Assembly (NCBI RefSeq): GCF_949628265.1
Contig: NC_088789.1
Span: forward strand, 18,593,883-18,657,882
Reading direction: 5' to 3'
Length of the DNA stretch: 64,000 nucleotides
From: Cloeon dipterum
Lineage: Eukaryota > Arthropoda > Insecta > Ephemeroptera > Baetidae
Shown here piece after piece: positions 1-13,700 of the stretch. Below the pieces are notes generated by a model, which saw only the letters and a list, made by a program, of their open reading frames with translations, was not told the origin of the DNA and made no database searches. The stretch's first letter is position 1; the number at the start of each line of letters is the position of its first letter. Made by a program: the position numbers and the translations under genes.

Positions 1-3000
1 ACGGCTGGAGTAATCGCGCTCTTGATTCATTCGCCAGCTCTCTTTCACCATGCTCTCTCTCTACTCTAGTATTATTACGCGCGCGCTCACGGTCAACGAC
101 CTCGGCTGGCTCAGCCTTTTCTCACCCATTGCTGCGGCTTCTTTTGTAAACATCAACATTGTGCTCTCGATTATTAGCCTATATTTAACCCAACAGTGCA
201 GTGAAATTTATTGTTATATGAGCAGCACACTTCTATTCACTTTTATCCCTATAGCCGCGTGTTGTCCTTTTTGCGGTGGACCAAATCTACTGAAATATTA
301 GTGCCAAGGAGAAAATGCCCTACTCGCACTTTTTCTCTGAAATATTTTCCTCCTCTCCACTCAAGATTTAATTTGAGTGTACCGACAAGAGCAGATCGAT
401 CTGCACAAGGTGTGTAATTATATCAGATGCTTGGGCACGCATTATTGGCTCTTTCACTTCCTAATAGAGGTATACGTGAATTATACAAGACTTGTCTTGG
501 TTTGGCACTTTGCATTTTAATTAAGATATGATGACAAGCTTTGGCGCCGGTGTTTATAAATAATTAAACTCGGTGCTGCATTACAACATTCCTCAGACAA
601 CTAAATAAAGCAATAGTGAAATTTTTTGTTCGTTTTATTTTTTAAATAATAAAGTTGGTCAACTCTTTTTAAGATTTTAACCCAGACGGAGCGTTCACAT
701 GCATATACTGTGCGTATGTGTTAGTGCCTTTAAGGAAAAAGAAGCCAAAATACGCCTCGAGCCCTCCTTTAACTTATTGTGATAATTGTGCCTAAACATG
801 AAAGTCAGTGTCCATTTGCATCATGCAAACAGGAAGTAATTTGCAATCTGGAGCAAATTCTTTTCAGAGGATTCACAATATATGCAACCGCACGTGCGCT
901 CGGCTGCGTTGTAAAGGTTGGGAACGCCATATTCAAAAATTTCACGCCTGTCCCGCTAAAATAAAAAGGGCAAAAGTCTGAAACAAAAACTGTTGTAACG
1001 AGTGCCATTTCAATATTGTCCTTTTAAATGTTTGGTCGAGCTCTCAAAATAGCATATCATGCGCGATTCTAGAGGCTGCCCCGCTTTTCGTTGTTTGTTA
1101 TGACGAATTTTGCCCAATTTCACTCTTGTGCTCTTCTTTCCTCCAGCCAAATCGGCACTTTTTGTCGTAACACGGAAGAAAGTAGAATAAAGAGAACATG
1201 GAAATAAAGAGAGAGAAAAAAATACGAAGGAGAAAAGGAAGAAGAGAAAATCTTTCCCACGTCATTATCTGCGCGCTGATACTCTTTTTCGGCTTATACA
1301 GCTTGGTAAATGGGACAGAGAGAGCATCAAAAGAGAAGCTGAGAAGAAAGGAAATGTGTAACAAACGACACAATCATCATTTTCTTCGGCGCACCAAAGG
1401 CCAAATTATTCAATCTTAATAACTCCTCTCACCGCATCCTCTTTTATTTTGCTCCTTTTGAGCCTTTCTCTCCCGAAAGTGCTGTCAATCATTTCACACG
1501 AGGCGCGTGCCACAGCTTTGGTGTCTTTGACCTGTTCAATGCACTCTCACGGATTTATTATGAATCATTCGCTCTGCAGCATATATAGATACGCGCTGAT
1601 AGCTTTAGATTCCAAGCAATATTTTTGAGACAATTTCTGTTTTGTTTTACTCTATTTTGTTTTTTTCTCCCAAGTTAAAGGTGGAAGCGTAAAAAGTTTA
1701 TTAACCAGAATATGCTCCTCACTTTATTATCAACCAAATTTCTACATTTACCCTTTTAAAATAAGTGATTGTTCATGTGGGAAAACAGTTATAGAGATTA
1801 AATTCAAATAAACTAATCTGAATGATTGAAAATACCTCTCATATCAGAGACAATCACCCCAATAAAGGCAAATAAGTCTCTAGTTGAACTCTGTGCAAAT
1901 ATTATTGGCCCTTCAAAATTGCCAGGCGCACTGAAAATAGCCCAGGCAGCAGCTTTAATTATTGAAATGCGTTTTTGTGACCGTTGCCAATTGACTTCTC
2001 AATAAACCCCAGTGTCACGTCCTAAATCCGTCTTTCATGCTAATTGCGCATCTTGAGTTCTACGAACGCGGGCTAGGGGAAATTTAACACCGGTAAACAC
2101 AAACAATAAAAATCTACTTGAACTCGGGCGCCGAGTTAATGACACTCGCCAGCGATTATGAGGTATTTAGTGCAAGTATGAGGAAGTTTGGTTATATTTT
2201 AAAAATTCAAAAACAACAAATGCAAGCAGAGCTGTGTTGCAAGGGCGATGGCTGCGACCGGAATTGGCTGAGTGCAATTCAAATGCCACACATTCAAATT
2301 TCTTAATTTATGGTATAATACCTTCGGCTATTTGAAACACCACTCACTGATAAATTGTAATGAATTAAGAAGCGTCAAAGATCCCATTTTTTATTGTGAA
2401 ATATTTATAGCACGTAATTTTTGCTATAGGATTAAACTATTTTAATTTGTTTTGTAGTTTCGTATATTTAAAAACTATGCCTGCATTTATTAAATCAAGC
2501 TATTTATTGATTTCGAAAGTATAGTGGTGACTAAATTTAGCATCCAGACTCTATCAGCATCCACATCCGTGCCAACATTTCGTTCATCCGGTTCATCCTA
2601 AGACACACAACTTTTGTTAAGTGGCCACTAATTGAGTCACAAAAAGTACGTTGACACTTATTGAATCATGACGGACTACTGTGTAAAAATGTCGACTGCA
2701 ACTCTTGCGTTACACGATATTGTTACCGCAATAATACAGGCAGACAAAGCAGAAGAGATATAGTATAAGTGCGTAGGAATGAATGAACTGCGCTGCACTA
2801 CTTGATTTCACAGAGAACAAATAATGTAGTGTGTCGGGCGAGTCCTACTAACTTCCTTGTCAGCTCCACCCGCGGCTTGCTGACCGTCCCGCAGCAATAA
2901 GAACAATTCCGTCGTGCAGATCAAATAAAAAAGCGTGTACCGCGGAGCCAGGTCCCACTCACGTTACCCTCAATTTGAAGCATCGCTAGCTGAAAGCCAC

Positions 3001-3970
3001 GCGGCACTCGCTAATGGAGGTGAAATAGCTGTGGTGCGAGTAGTGCATAGGAGGCTGAATCGCATACCTTCGAATCAGATCTCTCTCTTTACACCCACAG
3101 GTCGTTCAACTTTGCAGAGCATTTCTCTTTACTTCTCTCCAGTAAGCACAGTGGCATGTGTATTTGCATACGTACACATTCATATATTGCTCGTAATATA
3201 TGAGGACATGTGCACTCACGCTCTTTTGCACGCCTCTCCACGCCTCGAAAAAAACTGTTTGCATAAATTTCAACTCCGAAATTGCGCAAAAGTGGATTTT
3301 TGCAGTACTCGTGATGTGGTTGCTATCAACATTCCATGAATCGCGATGACACTGCTCTGGCGGATAAGATATAATATTTTTAGTAGCTTACGCAACTTTT
3401 AAAGGGTGCAGTATTCAGTTCCGCAAATTATCAAGCTGAAATAGCTAAGTAAATTGATCAAATTTAAGGATTTTTTTAATTAGTTTATAATAGCTGCCTA
3501 AAGTGGAAAACTTTTTATTGTGGGAGGCTAATTAAACGCCGGAAAAAACACTATTTTATAACTAACAATTGTTTTGTACTTAAAAATTTTTTAATTAGCC
3601 TGTGATAATGAGAGGAAAATAATTATTTTTTATTTAACTCGCTGGTTAAGACATACAGCATATGCTACATATTTTTTCATTTGTTAACGCGTTCATACCG
3701 TGAACAAAGAATACTGTAGATAATTCTAAAACTTTTTCTTAAATTAAAAAAGCCCAAATAAAGTGAAAAGCAATTTCAAAGTTTTAACTATCGAATTTGT
3801 TCTCATTATTTTTGGATGCCGAGGTTAAGATTTTTCGTGATTTGTCTCTCATAATGACCCGAGGGAGTTTAAAAAGGCATCAAAAGGGCCCATAAAAATC
3901 TGAAGTTGTCGATTGCAAATATGGTGACGCTTTCTGTTCTAATCCAGTTGATTCAATGATTGGTCAATCT

Positions 3971-4080
3971 GACCGGAAAAAGAAAAAGCCGAAAAGTTCC
4001 TATCCATACCGGTTCCAATTAGTAAAATTCCGGTTCCGACGGAAAAAAAAGAAAAATTCCGGATTTCTTGTTCCGGTTTA
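3971..4080. promoter_or_regulatory. Cluster of CCGGTT/TTCCGG motifs, possible binding sites
   Basis: CCGGTT occurs on the plus strand at 4009-4014, 4030-4035 and 4073-4078. Two further CCGG cores lie at about 3973 and 4059. CCGGTT fits the half-site of Grainyhead/CP2-type factors, and TTCCGG fits ETS-type factors. The clustering in an otherwise AT-rich stretch is what is seen. A regulatory role is only inferred. Confidence 0.25.
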
Positions 4081-5910
4081 AGATATCTGTCTTCAAATAC
4101 GCTCTATTGCAAAAGCCGCTTGGCAAAACACGTTTGCGAATCGAGGGCAAACACTCAAATCCGACAAGAGGGGAGTACGTGCATATCTGCAATGCTCGGA
4201 CAAACGCGTGCATCAATATTTGCTAAACACTCGAGAGAGGTCGGTGAACTTAATCGCAAGAATTCAGAACTGCATCATTCATTTCTTTTCCATAGATTAC
4301 ACTCTCGGCTCTCTCTGAAGTCAGTGTTTCATTTACAGTTTAAGAGATAATAGGATATAGAGAGAGCAGAGCTTATTTTTCAAATGAACCACGCGCTCGC
4401 ATCTCGCATGTGCATGTCCGCAATTTCGAGAGCAAGTTTCCTTCAGCCGCTGTGGTATATTTTTGCGCTGATGTTAATCTTTAAACGTTCGTTGCAGTTG
4501 TTGAGAAATACCCTGATTGACGCGCAAAACTGCAAGGAAGCTAGTCTTTCACATTTTAATTGCAACGAAAGCAGAAAAAAATTTGACGAGAGAGCCTGAT
4601 AAATAAAAAATTTAAAATAGGCTCTTAAGTTTTAAAATTTGAAAAATTATCGGTTGGGGTGATAATTGAATGCTTACTGATTCCGGATTCCTCTCGAGCC
4701 TTCGACTATATCTTCAAAGAAATTAAAAGAGCGTTTGCACCCACCTGCTGCATTTCTAAAAAAAATCAAGTGACCAAGGCCTAAACCTTGGTTCATCGAC
4801 CTTGTGCTCCAGCAACCTCATCTTCATTGGTGCAGGCACTTCCTATTTTTAAAATAGACTGTATTTCTAAACGTGTGTGAGTTCAATAGCCCCAAAACGA
4901 CCAACCAGCAATGTGGACACATGCTGCTTAGGACTCAGGATGTATTGCATTCATTACGGAAAAAGAATTAACACCTCGATCTCCACTTGCTCTTGGGATC
5001 AGTGTAACAGGATCAACAACGTGGTGGACTACTAATGCGCCGCGTATTGTGATGAAATAAATATACAACGCACTAGCTCATCGGCCTCTCATGACAACTT
5101 CTTATTCTTCTTCGACCATATGACCGCATTCCCATTGCTTAATATTATATCCCTTTTGGCTACAATATCGAAGCTTCGCCACATGTGTCCGAGGAAATTA
5201 AGATACTTAACAGGATGCGTGGGGCCTATATGTGTTGATTCATGGGAAACAGCATTACGGGAGTCCAGCTTTGACGGAAGCACAAATCAAAAAGACAAAT
5301 CATCGCTGGATCAGTTTTCTGCAGCTCTCGATTTCTGATGAAGCTAAACCTTAAAATATTAATTTTTTAATCATGCAACAATGAAATTCCCATCAGTACA
5401 GAGTAAAATTGTGTTTGAAGCCATTTAATGTTTGTGATTTAAAAACATTTGATGCTTTTTGCAGACAGTTTTGTAAAGTCGGTTATTAGAACTTCGCTGT
5501 TTCTACAAACATTTTTATTATTTTTCCTCATTTTGGTTACAAATGGATTGAAATGGGAATCCTAATCGAAAATTATCAATCACCTGTAATCATTGAGGTA
5601 TTTTTTTAGGTTCAATGATGAACAAAAGGAAATTGGAGCACACGAGACTGCTATTTGTATGAAAAGTTTGCTAAATCCTGGACTCATTATAGCTTATTGA
5701 TTTAACACAGATTATGGATATTTTCCTTCCACATGCCAGATCATCGCTGAGCTGACTTATCAATGTGGAACAATGATCCAAAACAAACCCAATCGGTTGA
5801 CTAGTATGCGGATAACTTTTATTTAAGAAACGTTAAGTATGGCTGCAATCACTTTCGTTTGATTTTCAATTCGCTAAGAAAAACCAGTTCGCACGCGGAA
5901 AAATATTTTG

Positions 5911-5915
<5 letters not shown>

Positions 5916-5941
<26 letters not shown>
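5916..5941. repeat. (CT)13 microsatellite
   Basis: A perfect CT dinucleotide tract of 26 bp, directly visible. Confidence 0.95.
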
Positions 5942-5944
<3 letters not shown>

Positions 5945-7468
5945 TTTATTCACATTTCCTGCAACTTTGCAATTTGTAGGAAACAAAAGGCACAATCTGG
6001 TAGCAGCATAGGTCATAGTTGCAAACACCCAGATAATAAATACGCGATAATTTTTATCCATTAAAGGGACTGCGTCACTTTCTCGTTTTCAAGTTGGTTT
6101 TGTGTTTTAGATCACGAACTGTGTTTCTATATCATCCTAAAGGGCAATTTAGTGATGAAAGCAAGCAAAGTCTACTTTTTCTCTAAGCGGAGAAAGAAAA
6201 ATAAAACGCTATGGGGTTGCCGACAGGATATGGTTACATAAAAAATAAACGCGGTCTAGCGGAGATAGAAACCAGTATATTATAGTCTGCACATTTTCAC
6301 AGCAGCACTAATTCTGCACTCGTGGAATTTTAGACGCTAATTACTTCAGAGAGAGACGGGGCAAAAGACTGGCGACTCTGTCTGTTGATTGGCGAATTTG
6401 CTCAGGCTACAAGAGAATCGATAATTGGTGAAAGGTGTAATCCATGACAGGCAGCGCGCGAGTTATAACGCTGACTGATTGATCTCCAGCATCGCCTACG
6501 GATTCAAGTTTCATGGCTTAACAAGCTCCATCTTTTAGAAATCTTGCGAACTCCAGGTGTCAAGTCCTAATCAAAGACAACGATGAAATTTGAGATTTTG
6601 CCTGATCTTTTGAAAACTTCTCATCCCAGACTTGTCTTATAAGGGCAAAAATGTTTATTGTGCTATTAGAAAAGTATAATATAGGTCAATTTCCTTTTGT
6701 ACGTAGGATTTCAGTGACTCTTGGTAGATTATTTGAAATAAATTACTATCACACAAATTATTGTTCGAAGGTTTTAAAATACTTTTAAAGAGTTTGAGCA
6801 CTAATTCTAAGAGTTTGTAATTTATAGATTCATGATATTATCTAAAGAATTTTTTTCGATAAATGTAAAGAGTAATGAATTTGACAGTGTTAAGAGGAAC
6901 GTTAAAAGAAACATGTTTTAATTGTTCCTTGGGAAAATTCAATAATTATTACAGTAAGACTTAAGCATAAGTGAGCAAGAATTTGTCCGGGGGTCACAAG
7001 GGTTCAAGAAGAACTGGAATTAAATTGAGTAAAAATGGTTTAGAAACCATATTAGTATTTGGAGTCCCAAAAATCCCTTTTTTATGATGATTTTATGTGC
7101 GTAAGATGAAACCCTTATTAAAAAGCCATTTTTCCAATATTTTTTGCGATGAGACTTCACTGTTTAATTTTTTCCTTTTTAAATTCCACTAATTACTTTT
7201 CATCTTGAATTAAACCGCTCCAAGCCTAGCCAATCGATGAATATTTTTATAAAATATCCTACGTGTGAATTTTTTCCTATTTTTCCTGATAGAAGTTTGC
7301 GTGTATCCGATTTTCCTTTACATGAACATATTTCTTGAAAACTATGGCGTGTTAAAATCGGTTAAAAAACTATTACCATAAAAACCGACGACGGTTGTTA
7401 TTTTCTAGGCAAGAACACCAACAGCTTTTGTAATTTTTATTGATCTCAATGAAAAATTTACAAAAATT

Positions 7469-7775
7469 TAGAGGTCTCAGCCAGCCGTGCTGCGCCGCGC
7501 CAGCCTGCAAATTTTGGGTCACGTGGGCAGCCGCTAGCCGTCGTGCATGTGGCTAAGCTGCGCCAGCCGCCGGTGAAAAAGGGTCAAAAATTAAAAAGTG
7601 CAGGGGAATAAAATGTCTTGTGGCCTTTCGAGCCCTAAAACACTTTCAAACTTCACGTTTAAAAATTTGTCAGCCGCAACAACAGCCGGTGAAAATGGCC
7701 AGCCGCCGCCGGGCAAAAAATTCGGCTAAGCCGGTCCAGCCATCCGTCACCTTAAATCGCGCGGCGAGACCTCTA
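7469..7775. mobile_element. Non-autonomous hAT-like DNA transposon (MITE)
   Basis: A 307-bp GC-rich block in AT-rich DNA, bounded by 10-bp perfect terminal inverted repeats (TAGAGGTCTC at 7469-7478, its complement at 7766-7775). Weaker similarity continues inward (GCC/GCCG). It is flanked by near-identical 8-bp direct repeats, CAAAAATT at 7461-7468 and CAAAAATA at 7776-7783, as expected for an 8-bp target-site duplication. TIRs starting TA/CA plus 8-bp duplications are typical of the hAT superfamily. The interior has many GCCAGC/GCCGCC motifs and no transposase-sized frame, so it cannot move by itself. The one mismatch between the duplications suggests it is not brand new. Other 8-bp-duplicating superfamilies cannot be excluded. 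Confidence 0.75.
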
Positions 7776-10700
7776 CAAAAATATCGATTAAAGCAGAAAA
7801 TGAGAAGATAAATTCCAACGGAAACTTTTCAGAATCAGGACCTGCATTGTATTTTTCTTTTTCTCAAAATCCAAAGTTTAAAATTAATATGTGAGATATA
7901 TTCAGTTCGAATATTGTGATGCAAATCCTACATAAAAATAAAGAAAAAAAGTATGAAAAATTCAGTTGTGTGCAAGTGAGTATATTTATCCTACAGCGGT
8001 TTCATAGAGAGCATTAGATTGGCCAATGACTCAGATGAGAATAACCTCTGAGGCATCATCTATATGCTGCTCGACAAATAATCGCCTCTTTTCATAGCTA
8101 ATAGAGTTCATCCTTGGATATCAATTTATTATTTTCAAAGGGGAACTTACCATTCACGTTGGAAAATTACATATTGATGAAATAAATAGGTTTATTACTA
8201 TTAACTGTCACATATACACAAATTAGCTGCTATGAGTTTTGAAACTATGATACAGAGTTTGTGAATAACTGTGCCGCATTCAACCAATTATTGATCCACC
8301 GCTGAAAATAATGTCCCTGAAGTTGAAAATGGCACAGTTGTAGAGAAATATAACTTTGTGTCCCAGTGATTTGCTATTCTTTTAGTAAAGCATCTCCGGA
8401 ATTCATGGCATATTTTAACAGCAGAATCCAAATGTTTTCATGTTTGCACGTAAAATGCACTGATGAGCCTTTGACGTAAAATGTTTAGAGATGAACTAAG
8501 TAAGCGTGCATGTTATTATTTATGTTTGTAAAGCCATAAAGAGATTGCTGCCTCGGAAGCACAATGAACCTGCTTCAATCACTGCGTCTGCCCTTCTCAA
8601 AACCAGCATAATGGGACGACGCGCTGCTTCATAGTAAAGATCTCTCCCGCGCCGGCCTTGAGCATACATGCAAGGCAGACGATTACACCCCAGTGCCCTT
8701 ATCTATTATTATTGTATATTAAATCCTTTGAGCGTAACGTGTGTCAATGACCTAGGATAACAGCATCCACTTTCTCCGCCGCCGCTCTTGCAACTTTTTT
8801 CATCCCACATTGTACCGATGCCAAGCGGCGACAATTTATTACGTACCCTTTTACCTTCCCACGGTTTTGAGTAACCCTGCATCTCTTTTTAAATAAAAAA
8901 ACCAACCCTTTGTTCCTTGGAGGAGGTCACGCGCGTCTTTCTGAAAATATTTCCCATCGCTCACATCGGAAAATCCAGTGGTATGTCAAAAATGCTTCGA
9001 AAGGGTCACCTCAAGAAATGAATTATAGCTTATTCGCGCGGAGGAGTTGCCAAAAGGACAAGAGCAGGAGCGTTAGATATGAATATGCACTGCTGCACAC
9101 CACGACAGCAGCGAGAAAATGTGGAATTCTGAGTCAAGGCTGGCTTTGATTATCTGCCTGCTGCCTGACATGTCACCAAAATGCATTTTGCATGAACAAT
9201 GTACGTAAGAAGAAGAAGAACGAGACACAGATAAAAAGGAAGGAGCCTTGAAAGGTTAATGGCCCCAGGCGTGCATTGCATTAACTTTGCATTCATTGCA
9301 CTTTTGTTATGCATGCAACGCCAAATCCTTTTTTGGTTTCACGATAAGCTTAACTGCTCAGTGTTTGTTTTGCACATTTGCGGTTTTACTAAGAATAGAA
9401 AATTAGAAAGAAGATATAGTTGGTTTGAAATAAATCATAACTTTTTTTCAAATAGATTTCTTACTAAATGAGCAGCGCACCTCCGGAAAATGATGCATTC
9501 CGGAAATGATGTATGGGGTGTTTGCTCATACTACACATTTAAAGAAAGTCAGATTGTATGTGACGCATTATGAGGATGCAATTTTATTTAATATCTGCAA
9601 ATCTCTGTGAAGATTACATTGCTATCTACAAGAAAACTATGACAAAAGTAAGAATATGAATTGTTTTATAAATTTCCCTGGCAATTTTCCGCAAGCTCTG
9701 CTGACGTGCTGAGTCTACATATTATTAAGTTAAAAACAAAGCTCTAAACAGTTCCCTTAGAGACCACGTATGTCCTTGTGCGAGATATTCAATTAGATAT
9801 ACAGCAGCAGTTTGCAAGGATGCAATTTGGAATGTTATGCACGTCACCCTTGATAATCTTTAAATTATTCATCGAACTTAAGCAGGAATGCAAAAATATT
9901 TATCGTATCTGATTCAATCTCTTCTTTTTCATTTATAATGCCAAATAAAATCCCGAGTTAAAAAAATCACCAATTTAAAAAAAAATCGTCATAAGGCGTA
10001 TTATTTTAAGTTCCAAAACAACATGTTGACAAGCAGGAAAGTGCTGGCATTAAAAGAAGTTTGACTGCTATCTGAAACTTTAATTCGCGAAAGTCATTTT
10101 GTAAGAATATTTACAAGTGTTCTGTCTGCCAAATGGGCAGACGAGGCGAGTGAGAAAGGAAAAGGCACGCGCTACGCGAGGAAATAAAATTCTCGCTATC
10201 ACGGTGAGATCTCGTGGATTCGCAGAAGCTGAGAATGAACGAACGCGCGCGAGACGGCTTTTCCTCGCCCTTTCGAGAGAGTCCAGTGCACCTTTGGTTC
10301 AGGTCTTATTCGCGGGAGTGGTTCTCGTTTCGGTCCGACTGACTCGTTTGTTTGTAAACGTCATCGGACACGTTTTCATTCGCGTGTTTTGTTCACTTAT
10401 TTATTTATTCCACTCTCACTCTCCTGCGAAATTTTCTGCCAGCGAATTGCGTATCAGAAATTCGCCGTGTTTATAATAAATTGAAACGACAATAATTATC
10501 GGTGGACTACGTAGTGCTAAAAAAAGCGAATTTTGCAACATCATATACTGCGTAGTTATCTTGGGCTGCGCTGCTGTTGTAAATTAATGAATCGCACGAA
10601 GTACTACGTGTTGGGGCATAGCAGCACTTCAGACAGAATGTAAACACAGCTCGTTAGAGGAAGCTTTTTGCATAACACTAAAATTGGAAGGTGACGTGCG

Positions 10701-13700
10701 TTCACAGCTTTATTTTTCGTTTTCACTTTCAGTACGAAGGCGTTAATGGCAACAATCTCTTGTTTGATGAATGGAATATTAACTCAAAGTGAAGCAAGGA
10801 CGAGGAAATTAACAAACCATACTTATGCCACGATCCGTAAAGGACACGTTTGTTATCGCGTTTTTCCTAAACAAATTGTTTTTATCATGGTGGATTAGAA
10901 CGTTCTTGTAAAATTAGCTTTGTGAATCGTGCTTAAAAGGAGATCAAATAATGGAAACTTGAATTAAACTTATTGATAGTTTTAGAACATGAACACTGAA
11001 TTTTGGAATTTTTTGATCTGCTGCGACGTTTTAGCATTGTGAAGTGACAAAAAATTTCAAATATGATTTGAAACTACGGCTTTTGTTAAATGAACTTCAT
11101 TTTTCTTCATTATATTAATATGGGTTGATGGATCAAATTAATAATTAAAAAAATATGTTTTCGTTGGAGAATTTATTCTCGGCTCAGTTAATTTGATAAA
11201 TAAATCTATTTTCCTATCTGTTTATGAGATCCAAAAATATCTTACAGTTATTAATATATCGGTACAATTTTATTACTTGAGAATTTTAACACTGCGCCGT
11301 ATTAGGTGTCTAACGAACATTTAATTCTATTCTTTAATCAAAACGCTTAAAAAATTGTGCTAAATGATAAAAGTGGAGCTACATGATCAGCGCCAAAAAT
11401 TTCGAGCTGTTATTTTAAGCCACTAATGAGTGATTTTCGTGCCAAAGTCTAAAAATAGGGATTCTCCTGGAAAGTAAAAAATTACACACCAATCGATTCA
11501 TTTCGTCCAATTGTGCGTAACTATAAAAATCATCATTTTCTGACCACTTGGTGTTTTGTTTTTTTAAATTTCAGTGGTGCAGAACTATAAAATCTTAAAA
11601 TTTTTTTCGGATACCTTAGTGCTTTTATTTTTTACTTCATATCACATTATTTGGTAAAATCCAGAACTTTTCCTAGTTGGAAAAAAACTACCGGTCGAAG
11701 CAGCCGCAGAAAATGAAAATCTACTTGATGCGCATGTCAAAAGGGTGGTCAAGTTCAAGCAGAGGACGACAGCTGAGATGGTGTTCACTTTCTAAAATAT
11801 TCCACATCGCGCAGCTCAATAATACATGACAGAAGGCGTTAAAAGAAGGGAAGCCAGACACCCAGACAAAGAGCTGAAATACATATATTATGCAGTGGGA
11901 ATGAGTTTCCTCGTGTGCCGCTGATGATGATGCACTTGAACTTGGAAGGAGGATGTAACGCGATTGTTGAGACGGCGCGGGTGAATCACATTCCTCGTTA
12001 CAAAACAACGTACTTTCCATTTCATCCGACCGGACGGAACTCAGGAATTCCTTCTTCGCATAGTGGGAAACGCCGCTTTCGTTGCTTTGTTTCGTTTTGG
12101 TCTCTGATTCATGCAGCATCTGAATGGATCGTTTTCGTCCTTGGCCATCGAACCTGCGCCGCGAGTGCGTCACTCGGCGCGGACGACCATTGACGTCACC
12201 TCTCTGATATTCACCTGTTGGATTAATCGAGTCTCTCGTGCATGCGGAGCACCAAACACGAGCCTTTTGCAACGTCTCTTTACACTATTTATATTTAAGT
12301 GGACGCGCGCGCGTGCACTCTCGCGAACAAGGAAATTAAACGCTTAAATCGAGATGCCTCCGCTTTTTATTCAGGACAAACACGTTTTACTAACAGCTGA
12401 TACTCAGATTTAACACTGAACTTTTTTCTTGAACTTTTGGCACGCGCTGCATTGCAATTCTAAGAGCTCCACGAGCAAAACGTTTTATTGCTGACTGCGG
12501 GTTTCTTTATTTCAAATATCAGTGCATCGTAGAAATTTCATTTTTTTTTCTAAAAATAGCTCAATAATTGTGAGAAACTAATAGCGTGATGTTGACTTCT
12601 GTAGAACTGGTGACTAACAGAACAAAAAAATCAAACGATTTAAATATTTTTTCTTTTCGAAATGTGTATTTTTAAATCAACAAAAGCAGATACATAAGCG
12701 TCAACAGAGTCTTCTTTCACGACTGTGATAGTTGCAATAGATAAGTCAAGTTGTTCCTCAAACTACACGACAAATCATATGTTGACGGCTTTGAAAAATT
12801 GCTTTATTGCTTGAAATAAAATGTATATCTTTGTTTATCCAATTTATAATCTACACTTGTCATTTTTGCCTCCTTTAACAAAATAAAAACACTTTACATA
12901 CAACTTTTGATTTATTATTTAACGGAAACAACTTTCAGTCAAATTAAATTGCCCTTCTTGACATTTTCAAAATTTTCAAATTATAGAATCTGGATATGTC
13001 TACAAATCCAGTTAAGATTAAGTTTTTTGCCATTTAAATTTATGTTATATTATAACACCTTCAACGATTTAATGCAATTCTCTTTCCTGTGAATAGTCTT
13101 ATTGCAACAGTTATTATTGTCATAAATGAAATATAAGCCAGATAAAAAATTAGGTAATACCGATTTTTACAAAAATCTGTTTATAAACAAGGAGAGTTCC
13201 ACAGTCCTGAAATTCACTAGGCTGAATGCAGCAAAGACCAAAAAAATATTTTCACCAAACGTAAGATTTCCTACTCATAGTGGAAGTAAACTCGAGGATA
13301 ATTTTTGTGACTCACCTAATTCAGAGCTGCTCCAAAACAAAAACATTAATCGGTTGCGGGAATTTGTTACCAGGAATCAGCCTCCCCGTGGAGCGTTCGT
13401 TACCTTATGTAAATTAGTGGAATCAATTTCTTGTTAAGTCATTCTTTGTAAAAATCCACTTCATATTAAAGTAAAAAAACCACAATCCTACAAAATATAC
13501 TATTTTGTTTTTGAATACCAAATATAGACAAATTCAAATATACCGAATCCCACCCAAACAAAAGCCAATAGAAAATTTTCGCGTCAAGTCGTTCCCTATT
13601 ATTTCTAAATATTTCGAAAACAAGATTTGACCTTCAACACCATAAGCAGGTGGCCTGATGTATTCTATTTACTACTTCGCTGTCGGATTTTGAAACAAAT

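Larger units (their letters stand above)
1..7468. other. AT-rich non-coding stretch, no supported gene
   Basis: No open frame here resembles a known protein or forms a splice-compatible exon series. The longest frame is the 134-codon run at 2935-3339, which has no recognisable domain. The stretch contains a (CT)13 microsatellite at 5916-5941 and a local cluster of CCGG-containing motifs at 3971-4080 (listed separately). It could be intergenic or intronic. Confidence 0.6.

Noticed and set aside
10117..10476. 119-codon frame in a GC-richer patch
   Set aside because: Arg/Val-rich translation without motif, non-ATG start and no matching splice sites. Possibly a promoter-like or untranslated segment only.
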